This document shows, in pieces, positions 1 through 6,879 of a stretch of DNA of 15,429 nucleotides. Under the pieces are notes generated by a model. The model saw only the letters and a list, made by a program, of their open reading frames with translations, was not told where the DNA came from and did no database searches. Position 1 is the first letter of the stretch; every line of letters begins with the position of its first letter. A program made the position numbers and the translations under genes. The DNA is from JAGPIS01 sp964635545 (lineage in GTDB: Bacteria > Bacteroidota > Bacteroidia > Bacteroidales > Marinilabiliaceae), in assembly GCA_964635545.1 (NCBI GenBank), contig CAZWOA010000074.1, forward strand, positions 1 through 15,429. The letters are read 5' to 3'.

Positions 1-55
1 CTCGCAGTTCAACGGTTTTCAAGACCGCCGCAATCGACCACTCTGCCACCTCTCC
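1..55 (-). tRNA. tRNA-Ser (anticodon UGA), 3' part cut off by window edge
   Basis: Read on the minus strand, the sequence starts GGAGAGGTGGCAGAGTGG at position 55, a typical bacterial tRNA-Ser 5' acceptor and D arm. The anticodon loop CTTGAAA lies at 23-17, giving anticodon TGA (positions 21-19) for UCN serine codons. The long variable arm, T arm and 3' acceptor lie beyond position 1, so only about 55 bases are visible. The identity rests on the anticodon together with the seryl-type 5' half. Confidence 0.93.
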
Positions 56-100
56 TAATAATATATTTACTCACCATTCAGTAAATTCCTGAATGCGGTG

Positions 101-130
101 CAAAAGTATGGTTTTACTTTTAATCTGCAA
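101..130 (-). promoter_or_regulatory. Bacteroidota-type promoter for tRNA-Ser
   Basis: On the minus strand TTG (130-128) is followed after 19 bases by TACTTTTG (108-101). This is a perfect match to the sigma-ABfr pattern TTG-N19-TAnnTTTG. The implied transcription start is near 94, about 40 bases before the tRNA-Ser 5' end at 55. A small inverted repeat (ATTCAG/CTGAAT, 76-94) lies in that leader. Confidence 0.75.
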
Positions 131-209
131 CTATATTTGAAAAAAAAGATAAAAAAAAACCTTTAGTCATATTAATTGTAGGATTTTTAATTATTTTTAT
201 ATCTATAAT

Positions 210-239
210 TTGGTGTAGTTAAGAAATACTATATATTTG
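210..239 (+). promoter_or_regulatory. Bacteroidota-type promoter for the HU gene
   Basis: TTG at 210-212 and TATATTTG at 232-239 are spaced by 19 bases, matching TTG-N19-TAnnTTTG. The predicted start near 246 leaves a leader of about 36 bases before the ATG at 282. This rules out upstream non-ATG starts near 255 as the main start. Confidence 0.72.
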
Positions 240-281
240 TGTACACAATCTTAGTTGTTAACCCTAAAATTAATAATCGTT

Positions 282-554
282 ATGAACAAGGCTCAATTAA
301 TTGATGCTATTGCAGCAGAATCAGGTCTAACTAAAGCTGATTCAAAAAAAGCACTTGATGCTTTCATTAAAGTTACTGGCGAGGCCCTTAAAAACAATGA
401 CAAAATTGCTCTTGTTGGCTTTGGTTCTTTTGGAGTAAGTGAGAGAAGTGCCCGCACAGGACGCAACCCACAGACCGGAAAAGAAATTACTATAGCTGCC
501 AAGAAAGTTGTTAAATTCAAAGCAGGTAGCGAACTTAATGACTCTGTTAATTGA
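282..554 (+). CDS. HU family DNA-binding protein
   Basis: This 90-residue protein has exactly the usual length of a bacterial HU/IHF subunit. It begins MNKAQLIDAIAAESGLTK, the helical dimerisation region, and ends with the DNA-binding beta arm, whose hallmark is RNPQTGKEI at about residues 61-69. HU dimers bend and compact DNA in the nucleoid and assist replication, recombination and transcription. The ATG at 282 is chosen because it gives the canonical HU N-terminus; an in-frame TTG at 255 would add nine atypical residues. The gene has its own promoter (210-239) and a terminator right after it (577-605), so it appears monocistronic. Bacteroidales often encode several HU paralogues, so I cannot say which one this is. 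Confidence 0.95.
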   Translation: MNKAQLIDAIAAESGLTKADSKKALDAFIKVTGEALKNNDKIALVGFGSFGVSERSARTGRNPQTGKEITIAAKKVVKFKAGSELNDSVN

Positions 555-576
555 TTTTAACAATCACGAAATTTTT

Positions 577-605
577 GAGGTGGGTGTTAACATTCACCTC
601 TTTTT
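577..605 (+). terminator. Rho-independent terminator after the HU gene
   Basis: GAGGTG (577-582) pairs with CACCTC (595-600), and more pairing is possible inside the loop. A run of T starts at 600-605. It sits 22 bases past the HU stop and 19 bases before the next gene, so it should separate HU from trmH or make their co-transcription partial. Confidence 0.75.
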
Positions 606-624
606 ATTTTTATAGCTTAATCAA

Positions 625-1296
625 ATGGCAAATATTGAGTTGATTAATCATCTTAAAGGTTTTCTGCTTGACGAGCGACTGGATAAAATAGAGAATGTGC
701 TGAGCCAGCGAACCCGGTATGTTACAATGGTGCTCGAAGATATATATCAGTCACAGAATGCCAATGCAGTGCTCAGAACTTGCGAATGCTTCGGCGTGCA
801 GGATGTGCATATTATCGAAAACAGAAATCCATATAAGGTGAACCCCGATGTGGTGCGTGGTTCTTATAAGTGGCTCACCGTAAAGAGGCATAAAGAGCAG
901 GAGTTCAACACCCCCGCGGCATTTAGCCATCTACGTGAGCAAGGGTATAGAATTGTGGTAACATCACCTCACGCAAATGATATCGATTTGCCCGATTTTG
1001 ATGTTATGAAAGGAAAATTTGCAATAGTAATGGGCAATGAACGCGAGGGAATTTCCGATTATGCAATTAATAATGCCGATGAGTATCTAAAAGTACCCAT
1101 GGCCGGATTTACCGAAAGCCTTAATCTATCGGTGTGTGCAGCTATTATTGTGCACCAACTTATTGAAAAACTAAAAAGTGAAGAGGTCGATTTTTTAATC
1201 CCTCATCAGCAAAAAGAAGAGTTACTACTAGAGTGGCTGCAGAAAAGCATAAAAAGATCAGATCTTATTGTAAAAAGGTTCTTAAAAGGAGGTTGA
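625..1296 (+). CDS. trmH: TrmH family tRNA (guanosine-2'-O-)-methyltransferase
   Basis: This 223-residue protein belongs to the SPOUT superfamily, SpoU/TrmH branch. These enzymes use S-adenosylmethionine to methylate the 2'-hydroxyl of a ribose in RNA. TrmH itself modifies G18 in the tRNA D loop. All three family motifs are visible: motif 1 NANAVLRT (45-52, with the catalytic Arg51), motif 2 IVMGNEREGIS (134-144), and motif 3 VPMAGFTESLNLSVCAA (157-173), which forms part of the trefoil knot that binds SAM. The length, the N-terminal helix and the basic C-terminal helix match TrmH better than the larger 23S rRNA enzymes RlmB or TsnR, which carry an extra L30e-like domain. It follows the HU terminator by 19 bases, and no separate promoter is evident. 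The exact RNA target remains an inference from the family. Confidence 0.88.
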   Translation: MANIELINHLKGFLLDERLDKIENVLSQRTRYVTMVLEDIYQSQNANAVLRTCECFGVQDVHIIENRNPYKVNPDVVRGSYKWLTVKRHKEQEFNTPAAFSHLREQGYRIVVTSPHANDIDLPDFDVMKGKFAIVMGNEREGISDYAINNADEYLKVPMAGFTESLNLSVCAAIIVHQLIEKLKSEEVDFLIPHQQKEELLLEWLQKSIKRSDLIVKRFLKGG

Positions 1297-1372
1297 AAAT
1301 TTGTAAATCAATTTTCATTTGAATATCTTGAATTTTAAACACAATGTAAAGGGCGTTTAAAACTTTATTTTG

Positions 1373-1380
1373 TAGTTTTG
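1373..1380 (+). promoter_or_regulatory. Candidate -7 box upstream of the LytTR regulator
   Basis: TAGTTTTG matches TAnnTTTG exactly, but no TTG is found at the usual 17-23 base distance upstream. If used, transcription would start near 1387, giving a leader of about 42 bases to the ATG at 1429. Confidence 0.42.
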
Positions 1381-1428
1381 TCAAATAATTTAAGGATTTT
1401 TTATATTTTTGAAGAAAATAATATAGGT

Positions 1429-2142
1429 ATGAATTGTGTAATCATTGACGACGATAAATTTTCAACCAGAATAATTGAAGATTTTATAGATAGAACGGAA
1501 GGACTGAATCTTGTTGGGTCTTATGATAGTGCAGTGGAAGCTATCAATAAAATCTCTATACCCGATGCAGAGAGAGTCCATATTATCTTTCTGGATATTG
1601 AAATGCCCGAGATGAGCGGTATTGACTTTCTTAAGTCGCTCAATGAACTGCCACAGGTAATTATATACTCATCGCAAGAGAAATATGCTCTTGAGATGTA
1701 TGAATATGATGTGACCGACTACCTGCTGAAGCCGGTGAATTATGCCCGTTTCATAAAATCAATAAATAGAGTAAAAGAGAGATTCGATAAAAAAGATACT
1801 CTTTCAAAAGAGAGTACCGAAATATTTATAAAGAATAATAACTCGCTGGTAAGGGTTAAATTTGATGATATTCTTTGGGTTGAAGCCCTTGAAAATTATG
1901 TAGTTGTGAATACTTTCAAAGAAAAATATACTATTCATTTCACTATGAAATCTATTGCCGAGAAGATGCCCGCCGATAGGTTTATAAGGGTGCATCGCTC
2001 GTTTATTGTAAATATGACTAAAGTTAAATCTATCGAAGATAATTCGGTGGTTATTAGAAGTGAGTCCGGCACAAAGGTTATTCCTATCGGTAAGTCATAT
2101 AAAGATCAGTTAATGAATGATATAAACCTGATTTCTAAATAG
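1429..2142 (+). CDS. LytTR-type two-component response regulator (orphan)
   Basis: This 237-residue protein combines a receiver domain (about 1-120) with a LytTR DNA-binding domain (about 133-235). In the receiver the acidic pocket is D7-D9, the phosphoacceptor is Asp56 within FLDIEMPEMSG, and the conserved lysine is Lys101 in LLKPV. LytTR domains bind DNA through beta strands and usually regulate extracellular or cell-envelope functions. The ATG at 1429 is chosen because MNCVIIDDD is the standard start of a receiver beta strand and the predicted promoter lies upstream at 1373-1380; an in-frame TTG at 1378 would add 17 atypical residues. No histidine kinase lies beside it, although LytTR regulators in Bacteroidota usually sit next to a LytS/YehU-type kinase, so its partner is elsewhere or unknown. 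A terminator follows at 2166-2193. Confidence 0.92.
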   Translation: MNCVIIDDDKFSTRIIEDFIDRTEGLNLVGSYDSAVEAINKISIPDAERVHIIFLDIEMPEMSGIDFLKSLNELPQVIIYSSQEKYALEMYEYDVTDYLLKPVNYARFIKSINRVKERFDKKDTLSKESTEIFIKNNNSLVRVKFDDILWVEALENYVVVNTFKEKYTIHFTMKSIAEKMPADRFIRVHRSFIVNMTKVKSIEDNSVVIRSESGTKVIPIGKSYKDQLMNDINLISK

Positions 2143-2165
2143 TAGAACCGGTTAAAATGATAAAG

Positions 2166-2193
2166 AGCCACGTTATTTTGCGCGGCTTTTTTT
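2166..2193 (+). terminator. Rho-independent terminator after the LytTR regulator
   Basis: AGCCACG (2166-2172) pairs with CGCGGCT (2181-2187) with one A/C mismatch. A run of seven T follows at 2187-2193. It lies 24 bases past the stop codon. Confidence 0.8.
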
Positions 2194-2222
2194 ATTGTTT
2201 ATTTATTCCAAAATTAAATTAG

Positions 2223-2230
2223 TACTTTTG
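2223..2230 (+). promoter_or_regulatory. Candidate -7 box for the TlpA-like gene
   Basis: TACTTTTG is identical to the -7 boxes of the tRNA-Ser, importer and TPR promoters in this window. The nearest upstream TTG (2195-2197) is 25 bases away, longer than usual. A start near 2237 would leave a leader of only about 11 bases before the ATG at 2248. Confidence 0.5.
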
Positions 2231-2247
2231 GGTATTAAATTGTTTTT

Positions 2248-2781
2248 ATGAGAGCAGTATTTTATGTTTTATTGATGATGATATTTGCTGGCAATGTTAA
2301 TGCTTCAGCCCAATCGTCAGAGGGTGAAGATAGAGGCTATATTGTAAAAGTGGGAGATATGGTGCCCGATTTTACAATTACTAAAGCCGATGGTTCTAAG
2401 CTTAAAATGAGCGACTTGCGTGGCAAGGTTGTAATGCTGCAATTTACTGCGAGCTGGTGTGGTGTGTGTCGTAAGGAGATGCCGCACATCGAGAGTGAAA
2501 TTTGGCAGAAACATAAAAACAATAAAGATTTTGCTCTGTTGGGGCTCGATAAAGATGAAACTGCCGAAGTGGCGGCTAAGTTTGCCCAGTCAACCGGCGT
2601 TACATATCCGCTGATACCCGATGCCGGTTCTCGTATTTTCGAGCTGTTTGCCCATCCCAAGGCAGGTGTTACCCGCAATGTGATAGTGGATAGGGATGGC
2701 CGTATAGTGATGCTTACCAGGCTTTACAACGATCAGGAATTTACCGATATGGTTAAGCTTATCAATAAGATGTTGGAGTAA
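2248..2781 (+). CDS. Exported TlpA/thioredoxin-like thiol-disulfide protein
   Basis: This 177-residue protein has an N-terminal signal peptide with a hydrophobic core at about residues 3-15 and a likely signal peptidase I cut after the ASA at 19-21. The rest is one AhpC/TSA-Redoxin/TlpA-type thioredoxin fold. The region VGDMVPDFTITKADGSKLKMSDLRGKVV introduces the fold and is followed by FTASWCGVCRKEMP, which contains the redox motif Cys71-Gly-Val-Cys74. Such proteins act in the periplasm as thiol-disulfide reductases, for example in cytochrome c maturation or repair of oxidised cysteines. The family is very diverse and substrates cannot be read from sequence. The gene lies between a terminator and its own candidate promoter, so it appears to be a single-gene unit. 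No cytochrome or Dsb genes are nearby. Confidence 0.88.
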   Translation: MRAVFYVLLMMIFAGNVNASAQSSEGEDRGYIVKVGDMVPDFTITKADGSKLKMSDLRGKVVMLQFTASWCGVCRKEMPHIESEIWQKHKNNKDFALLGLDKDETAEVAAKFAQSTGVTYPLIPDAGSRIFELFAHPKAGVTRNVIVDRDGRIVMLTRLYNDQEFTDMVKLINKMLE

Positions 2782-2838
2782 CATTAAGCAAATTGGCAGC
2801 AATAGATGTTTTATTGTTTAATATTACGCCTCTTTCTT

Positions 2839-2871
2839 TTTGGTGATTCTCCATTTGTTTTACTAAATTTG
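2839..2871 (+). promoter_or_regulatory. Bacteroidota-type promoter for the LysE-family gene
   Basis: TTTG (2839-2842) is followed after 21 bases by TAAATTTG (2864-2871), a full match to the consensus. The predicted start near 2878 gives a leader of about 43 bases to the ATG at 2921. The otherwise empty 139-base gap after the TlpA-like gene is explained by this promoter. Confidence 0.7.
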
Positions 2872-2920
2872 CATCCCGAAGAAGTTGAGCACCATATAAA
2901 ATAAAAAAGCACGAAAACTC

Positions 2921-3550
2921 ATGAGTCTTATCTATCTGTTTAATGGTATTGTTGTTGGGTTTTCTGCATCGATTCCCCTTGGACCTATCGGCGTTTTGTG
3001 TATTCAACGTACTCTTAACAGAGGTCGCATGTCGGGTTTCGTAAGTGGCCTTGGGGCTGCACTATCTGATACTATTTATGCTGTGGTGGCTGGTTTTAGC
3101 TTGTCGTTTGTGCTTGATGTTATTGAGGCTCAGATGCTTTGGTTGCAATTAGCTGGTGCTACGGTTCTTATCTTCCTGGGGGTTAAGATATTTAGAAGTA
3201 ATCCTGTAGTACAATTACGTAAGCAGAAGAAAAAAAATACTGACCTGATGCAGGATTTTGCATCTACTTTCTTTATCACAATAGCCAACCCCCTTGCCAT
3301 ATTTTTATTTATAACAGCCTTTAGTTTGGTAGGTGGTAATAAAGGACTTGGCAGTCAGCTGCTTATGGTTGGGGGTGTGTTTATAGGTGCATCGCTCTGG
3401 TGGCTTACTCTCACTTCGTTGGTTGGTCTGTTTCGCCGTAAAATAAATTTGCGCCGCCTATATTGGATAAATAAAATTGCCGGAGGCGCTATCGTTAGTC
3501 TTGTAATAATTGCTCTTATTACTCTGTTGGTTAAGCAGTACCTTTTCTAA
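2921..3550 (+). CDS. LysE family amino-acid exporter
   Basis: This 209-residue integral membrane protein has the usual length of the LysE/RhtB/ArgO family. The family signature is at the N-terminus: a first membrane helix with PLGPIGVLCIQRTL (about 21-34), then the glycine-rich loop and helix SGFVSGLGAALSDTIYA. About six hydrophobic segments can be traced, with a short basic cytoplasmic loop (QLRKQKKKN, about 99-107) in the middle. Family members export amino acids such as lysine, arginine, threonine or homoserine, or other small molecules, by proton antiport, which prevents toxic accumulation. The substrate cannot be assigned here and no LysG/ArgP-type regulator is adjacent. It has its own promoter at 2839-2871 and converges on the thioesterase gene, with a terminator between them. 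Confidence 0.88.
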   Translation: MSLIYLFNGIVVGFSASIPLGPIGVLCIQRTLNRGRMSGFVSGLGAALSDTIYAVVAGFSLSFVLDVIEAQMLWLQLAGATVLIFLGVKIFRSNPVVQLRKQKKKNTDLMQDFASTFFITIANPLAIFLFITAFSLVGGNKGLGSQLLMVGGVFIGASLWWLTLTSLVGLFRRKINLRRLYWINKIAGGAIVSLVIIALITLLVKQYLF

Positions 3551-3576
3551 GTTGCTATTTCCTTTGTTTCTGAAAT

Positions 3577-3611
3577 AAAAAAAGGTGACAACCCGTGTGC
3601 AGATTATCACC
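3577..3611 (-). terminator. Rho-independent terminator of the SDR/thioesterase operon
   Basis: On the minus strand GGTGATAA (3611-3604) pairs with TTGTCACC (3591-3584) with one mismatch. A run of eight T follows (3583-3576). It sits between the two convergent genes, 22 bases past the thioesterase stop. The plus-strand reading lacks a comparable T run, so it mainly serves the minus strand. Confidence 0.8.
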
Positions 3612-3632
3612 CTAATATCTTATTGACGGATA

Positions 3633-4052
3633 TTATTTCTTTTTTGGAGTAAAGTATTGAACTAGCTCGTCATCAATGTCTTGCGGTATTCTCATGGGGC
3701 GTCGTTTCTCGGCATCCATAAATACCAATGTGGTATAACCCTCATTAATAACCTCGTCATTTCCGTTTCTTATAATATAATCGAAACGGATGCGGGCAGT
3801 AGGTAGTTCGCGCAGTTGTGTAATAAGTGTCAGCTCCTCATCATAATACGCCGAACGTTTATAGTTGCAATGTAAATCTATGAGTGGCAATATTATACCT
3901 CTTCTCTCCATTTCGTCATAAGGAAGCCCTATATTTCGAAACATCTCTGTGCGCCCCATTTCGTAGTATATCGGGTAGTTGGCATGATGCACTATGCCCA
4001 TCTGGTCGGTTTCGGCGTAGCGCACCCTGAATTTCATTGTGCTCTCAAGCAT
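3633..4052 (-). CDS. YbgC/4-hydroxybenzoyl-CoA thioesterase-like acyl-CoA thioesterase
   Basis: This 139-residue protein is a single hotdog-fold domain of the 4HBT/YbgC type. The active-site signature is RVRYAETDQMGIVHHANY (9-26), with the presumed catalytic Asp16 and nearby His22-His23, followed by YYEMGRTEMFR on the long central helix. These enzymes hydrolyse acyl-CoA thioesters in the cytoplasm; YbgC relatives act on short-chain or aromatic acyl-CoAs, and substrates vary widely. The start at 4052 is used; an alternative ATG five codons later (4037) gives a start closer to many relatives. It lies 28 bases downstream of the short-chain dehydrogenase gene on the same strand and ends in a strong terminator, so the two are probably co-transcribed. 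No tol-pal genes are nearby, which argues against a literal ybgC name. Confidence 0.87.
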   Translation of the reverse strand: MLESTMKFRVRYAETDQMGIVHHANYPIYYEMGRTEMFRNIGLPYDEMERRGIILPLIDLHCNYKRSAYYDEELTLITQLRELPTARIRFDYIIRNGNDEVINEGYTTLVFMDAEKRRPMRIPQDIDDELVQYFTPKKK

Positions 4053-4080
4053 TTGTATATGTTATTTGTTTGATAATTAG

Positions 4081-4890
4081 TTATTTGAATGGTGAGTCGG
4101 GCTCTTTAGCCATATGATTGTATGATAGTCGAGTAACCAATGATGGCCACCATTTGCTTAGGAACACGGTTAATTTTCCCTCCACAAATGTAAGTATCAG
4201 CGTGCGTTTGCGTTTTTTAATTGCTTTAGCGAGATGCACAGCCACCTCTTCGGCACTCATCATTTTATCTTCGGCACGTGGAGTCTCGCCCTGGTTACTG
4301 CCATCGGCTGTTAATGCCGCCTTGCGCACGTTGGATGCAGTGAATCCAGGGGCAGCAATAAGCACATGCAGTCCTGTTTTTAGGTTCTCGGTGCGTAATG
4401 TCTCAAGGAATCCGTGCATTGCAAATTTTGATGCCGAATAGCCTGTGCGGCCCGGCAATCCTATAAATCCTGCTATTGATGATATGCCCACTACCGAGCC
4501 TTTGGTTTTTAGGAGCCATGGTAGTGCGTATTTGGTGCAATATACTGTGCCCCAGAAGTTAACGTCCATCAGCCTTTTTAATACTGACAGGTCGGTATCG
4601 GCAAATGCAGCCCTCATCGATAGCCCTGCATTGTTTATGAGTAAATCTATTTTGCCAAAAGCCTTAACTGTACTGTCGATAAGTCTGCGGCAGTCATCCT
4701 CAACGCTTACGTCGCACTGCACCGCAATGGCCTCCACTCCTTGTGTGGCAAACTCTTGTTTAACCTCCTCAAGCTTCTCTATGCTGCGGGCTGCCAGTGC
4801 CAATTTGGCGCCTCTGTGGGCAAACTCGCGTGCGCAGGCAAGGCCTATCCCCGATGATGCTCCTGTGATTATGATTACTTTATTTTGCAT
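4081..4890 (-). CDS. Short-chain dehydrogenase/reductase (SDR family oxidoreductase)
   Basis: This 269-residue enzyme is a classical SDR with a Rossmann fold. The cofactor motif TGASSGIG is at 9-16, the structural NNAG is at 86-89, and the catalytic set is Asn111, Ser138, Tyr151 and Lys155 (YSASK). Arg35 at the end of the second strand favours NADP(H), by family rule. Reactions are NAD(P)-dependent oxidation or reduction of an alcohol/ketone pair. The C-terminal extension after about residue 225 is hydrophobic and basic (LTVFLSKWWPSLVTRL) and resembles the membrane-associated tail of DHRS7B/YqjQ-like SDRs, which may act on lipid substrates; this is inference. It is the first gene of a minus-strand pair with the thioesterase. 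Confidence 0.9.
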   Translation of the reverse strand: MQNKVIIITGASSGIGLACAREFAHRGAKLALAARSIEKLEEVKQEFATQGVEAIAVQCDVSVEDDCRRLIDSTVKAFGKIDLLINNAGLSMRAAFADTDLSVLKRLMDVNFWGTVYCTKYALPWLLKTKGSVVGISSIAGFIGLPGRTGYSASKFAMHGFLETLRTENLKTGLHVLIAAPGFTASNVRKAALTADGSNQGETPRAEDKMMSAEEVAVHLAKAIKKRKRTLILTFVEGKLTVFLSKWWPSLVTRLSYNHMAKEPDSPFK

Positions 4891-4923
4891 TTCTTCTGTA
4901 CTTTATTTAATGATAAATCACTG

Positions 4924-4931
4924 CAAAAATA
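4924..4931 (-). promoter_or_regulatory. Candidate -7 box for the SDR/thioesterase operon
   Basis: On the minus strand TATTTTTG (4931-4924) matches TAnnTTTG. A TTTG lies at 4960-4957 but 25 bases away, outside the usual spacing. A start near 4917 would give a leader of about 27 bases before the ATG at 4890. In the rest of the 215-base divergent gap (4891-5105) I see no convincing promoter for the plus-strand gene, only a weak TATCTTG at 5070-5076. Confidence 0.42.
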
Positions 4932-5105
4932 GCTATTTGTTTTTCATTACTGCCTCCAAAATCATAGTTTATGTGCGTTTGAGTGATGTAGTTACTTTAT
5001 TATCAATATTTATTGATGATTAACAAGCATTTTTTAGGTTATTACTTTTATACTACGAAAAAAGAGTGTTATCTTGTGCTCTTAAATCCATTTAATAGTT
5101 ATTTG

Positions 5106-5645
5106 ATGAGAATTGACAGAAATAAATTTGTTTCTCTCTCTTATGAGTTGAGAATCAATGGTGAAGAGGGTGAGCTTATTGAGAAAACAGAAGCCGAATC
5201 ACCGCTAGAGTTTGTATTTGGAGCAGGTAAAATGATTGAGATGTTCGAAAATAAAATCGAAGGTCTTGCTGCCGGCGATAATTTCGCATTCGAACTAAAA
5301 GCTGATGAGGCTTATGGTGATGTAAATCCTGATGCGGTTGTAGATCTTCCTAAAAATATATTCGAGGTTGATGGCGCTATTGCTGACGGACTTCTTACCG
5401 TGGGAAATAATATACCTATGATGGATGCCCATGGCCACCGCATGAATGGTATTGTGCTTGAAGTTACAGATGAAAATGTTAAAATGGACTTTAACCATCC
5501 GCTTGCTGGTGACGATTTGTTCTTTACCGGTTCTGTGCTATCTGTTAGAGATGCTTCCGATGCCGAGCTTGCCGATGCAGTAGGCTGTGGCGATGGTTGC
5601 GATGACGGAGGTTGTAGCTCAGGCGGATGTGGCTGCGGATGCTAA
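5106..5645 (+). CDS. SlyD-like FKBP-type peptidyl-prolyl cis-trans isomerase
   Basis: This 179-residue protein matches SlyD in domain order. A split FKBP domain (about 1-65 and 125-150) is interrupted by an insert-in-flap chaperone domain (about 70-125). Visible landmarks are FVFGAGKMIEMFENKIEGL, DEAYGDVNP and FNHPLAGDDLFFTGSV. The last 20 residues hold six cysteines in a glycine/aspartate-rich tail (CGDGC, CDDGGC, CGCGC), like the metal-binding tail of E. coli SlyD. SlyD catalyses proline isomerisation, acts as a chaperone, and in E. coli delivers nickel to hydrogenase maturation. The ATG at 5106 is chosen because the FKBP fold begins immediately after it; in-frame codons back to 5013 encode unrelated residues. 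A terminator follows at 5667-5693, so it is a single-gene unit. Confidence 0.9.
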   Translation: MRIDRNKFVSLSYELRINGEEGELIEKTEAESPLEFVFGAGKMIEMFENKIEGLAAGDNFAFELKADEAYGDVNPDAVVDLPKNIFEVDGAIADGLLTVGNNIPMMDAHGHRMNGIVLEVTDENVKMDFNHPLAGDDLFFTGSVLSVRDASDAELADAVGCGDGCDDGGCSSGGCGCGC

Positions 5646-5666
5646 AAAAATAATATTTCGTGAAAG

Positions 5667-5693
5667 AGGGGTGGCTAAATCATCCCTTTTTTT
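5667..5693 (+). terminator. Rho-independent terminator after the SlyD-like gene
   Basis: AGGGGTG (5667-5673) pairs with CATCCCT (5681-5687) with one G-T wobble. Seven T follow at 5687-5693. The remaining bases to 5802 are AT-rich; they should hold the aroC promoter, but no clear TAnnTTTG is present. Confidence 0.78.
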
Positions 5694-5802
5694 GTGTTTT
5701 ATTGTAATATCATTATCTTAGTATTTTATTGTTTTCTTCTTTATTTTTACTCTTTTTGAAACACAATCGTTAGTTTTATTTGTATTTCGTAATTAATAAC
5801 CG

Positions 5803-6879
5803 ATGGCAGGAAATTTATTTGGATCACTTTTCCGACTTATGTCCTATGGCGAATCGCATGGCGCCGGGGTAGGAGGTGTAATAGAGGGCGTAACTCCCGG
5901 AATGGAGTTCGATCTCGACTTTATTCAGCAGCAACTCGATAGGCGCCGTCCGGGGCAGTCGAAAATTACCACGCCGCGCGATGAGAAGGATAGGGTGACA
6001 ATCCTCAGCGGTGTGTTCGACGGCAAAGCCACCGGCACTCCCATCGGATTTCTGGTTAGCAATACCGATCAGCGGTCGCACGATTATGGTAATGTGGCAT
6101 CATCCTACAGACCTTCGCATGCCGATTATACATACGATTCCAAATATGGAATGCGCGATTATCGTGGCGGTGGACGGTCATCGGCTCGTGAAACCATAGC
6201 CCGCGTGGTGGCCGGTGCTGTTGCCAGGCTTATGCTTAAACAGCATGGCGTAACGATTCATGCATATACATCGGCAGTGGGAAATATAAAGGTGGATAAG
6301 CACTACACCGAGCTCGATTTATCGGTTATTGATGATAATTTGGTGCGCTGTGCCGACCCCGCAACAGCCGAAAAGATGATTGATTATATTGAGCAGGTGC
6401 GTAAAGATAAGGACTCCGTGGGGGGCATCATTACTTGTGTGATTAAGAATGTGCCTGCCGGATGGGGCGAGCCTGTGTTTGATAAGCTTCATGCCGTGCT
6501 GGGCCATGCCATGCTTAGCATCAATGCCGTTAAGGGCTTTGAGTATGGCTCGGGCTTTGAAGGCACCACGTTGCTTGGCTCTCAGCATAACGACCGCTTT
6601 GTGATGGATGGTGATAAAGTGCGCACTACTACCAATCATAGTGGTGGTATTCAAGGAGGTATATCTAATGGTGAGGATATCTATTTTAATGTGGCATTTA
6701 AACCGATTGCAACTATCCTTAAGGAGCAAAAAACGGTGGATAATGCCGGAAATGAGATAGACCTCACTGTAAAAGGGCGTCACGATCCATGTGTGTTACC
6801 GCGTGCAGTGCCCATAGTAGAGGCAATGGCTGCAATGGTGATGGCCGATATGATGCTGCTATCAAAAACTTATAGATAA
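5803..6879 (+). CDS. aroC: Chorismate synthase
   Basis: This 358-residue enzyme has the normal chorismate synthase length. All family signatures are present: GESHG at 16-20, the region GGGRSSARET at about 122-131, and RHDPCVLPRAVPIVEAM near the C-terminus. It catalyses the last shikimate-pathway step, anti-1,4-elimination of phosphate from 5-enolpyruvylshikimate-3-phosphate to give chorismate, and needs reduced FMN without net redox change. Chorismate feeds aromatic amino acids, folate and menaquinone. The ATG at 5803 gives the standard N-terminus MAGNLFG. No other shikimate genes are nearby. Its TAA stop shares one base with the ATG of the downstream symporter (TAATG), suggesting co-transcription and translational coupling. 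It also needs FMN, and ribH for flavin synthesis lies further right in the window, but the distance makes a link only incidental. Confidence 0.97.
   Translation: MAGNLFGSLFRLMSYGESHGAGVGGVIEGVTPGMEFDLDFIQQQLDRRRPGQSKITTPRDEKDRVTILSGVFDGKATGTPIGFLVSNTDQRSHDYGNVASSYRPSHADYTYDSKYGMRDYRGGGRSSARETIARVVAGAVARLMLKQHGVTIHAYTSAVGNIKVDKHYTELDLSVIDDNLVRCADPATAEKMIDYIEQVRKDKDSVGGIITCVIKNVPAGWGEPVFDKLHAVLGHAMLSINAVKGFEYGSGFEGTTLLGSQHNDRFVMDGDKVRTTTNHSGGIQGGISNGEDIYFNVAFKPIATILKEQKTVDNAGNEIDLTVKGRHDPCVLPRAVPIVEAMAAMVMADMMLLSKTYR

Noticed and set aside
4118..5023. Plus-strand open frames of 107 and 192 codons opposite the SDR gene
   Set aside because: They lie antisense to a well-supported SDR gene with all catalytic motifs. 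Their residue content is typical of shadow frames and they resemble no family.
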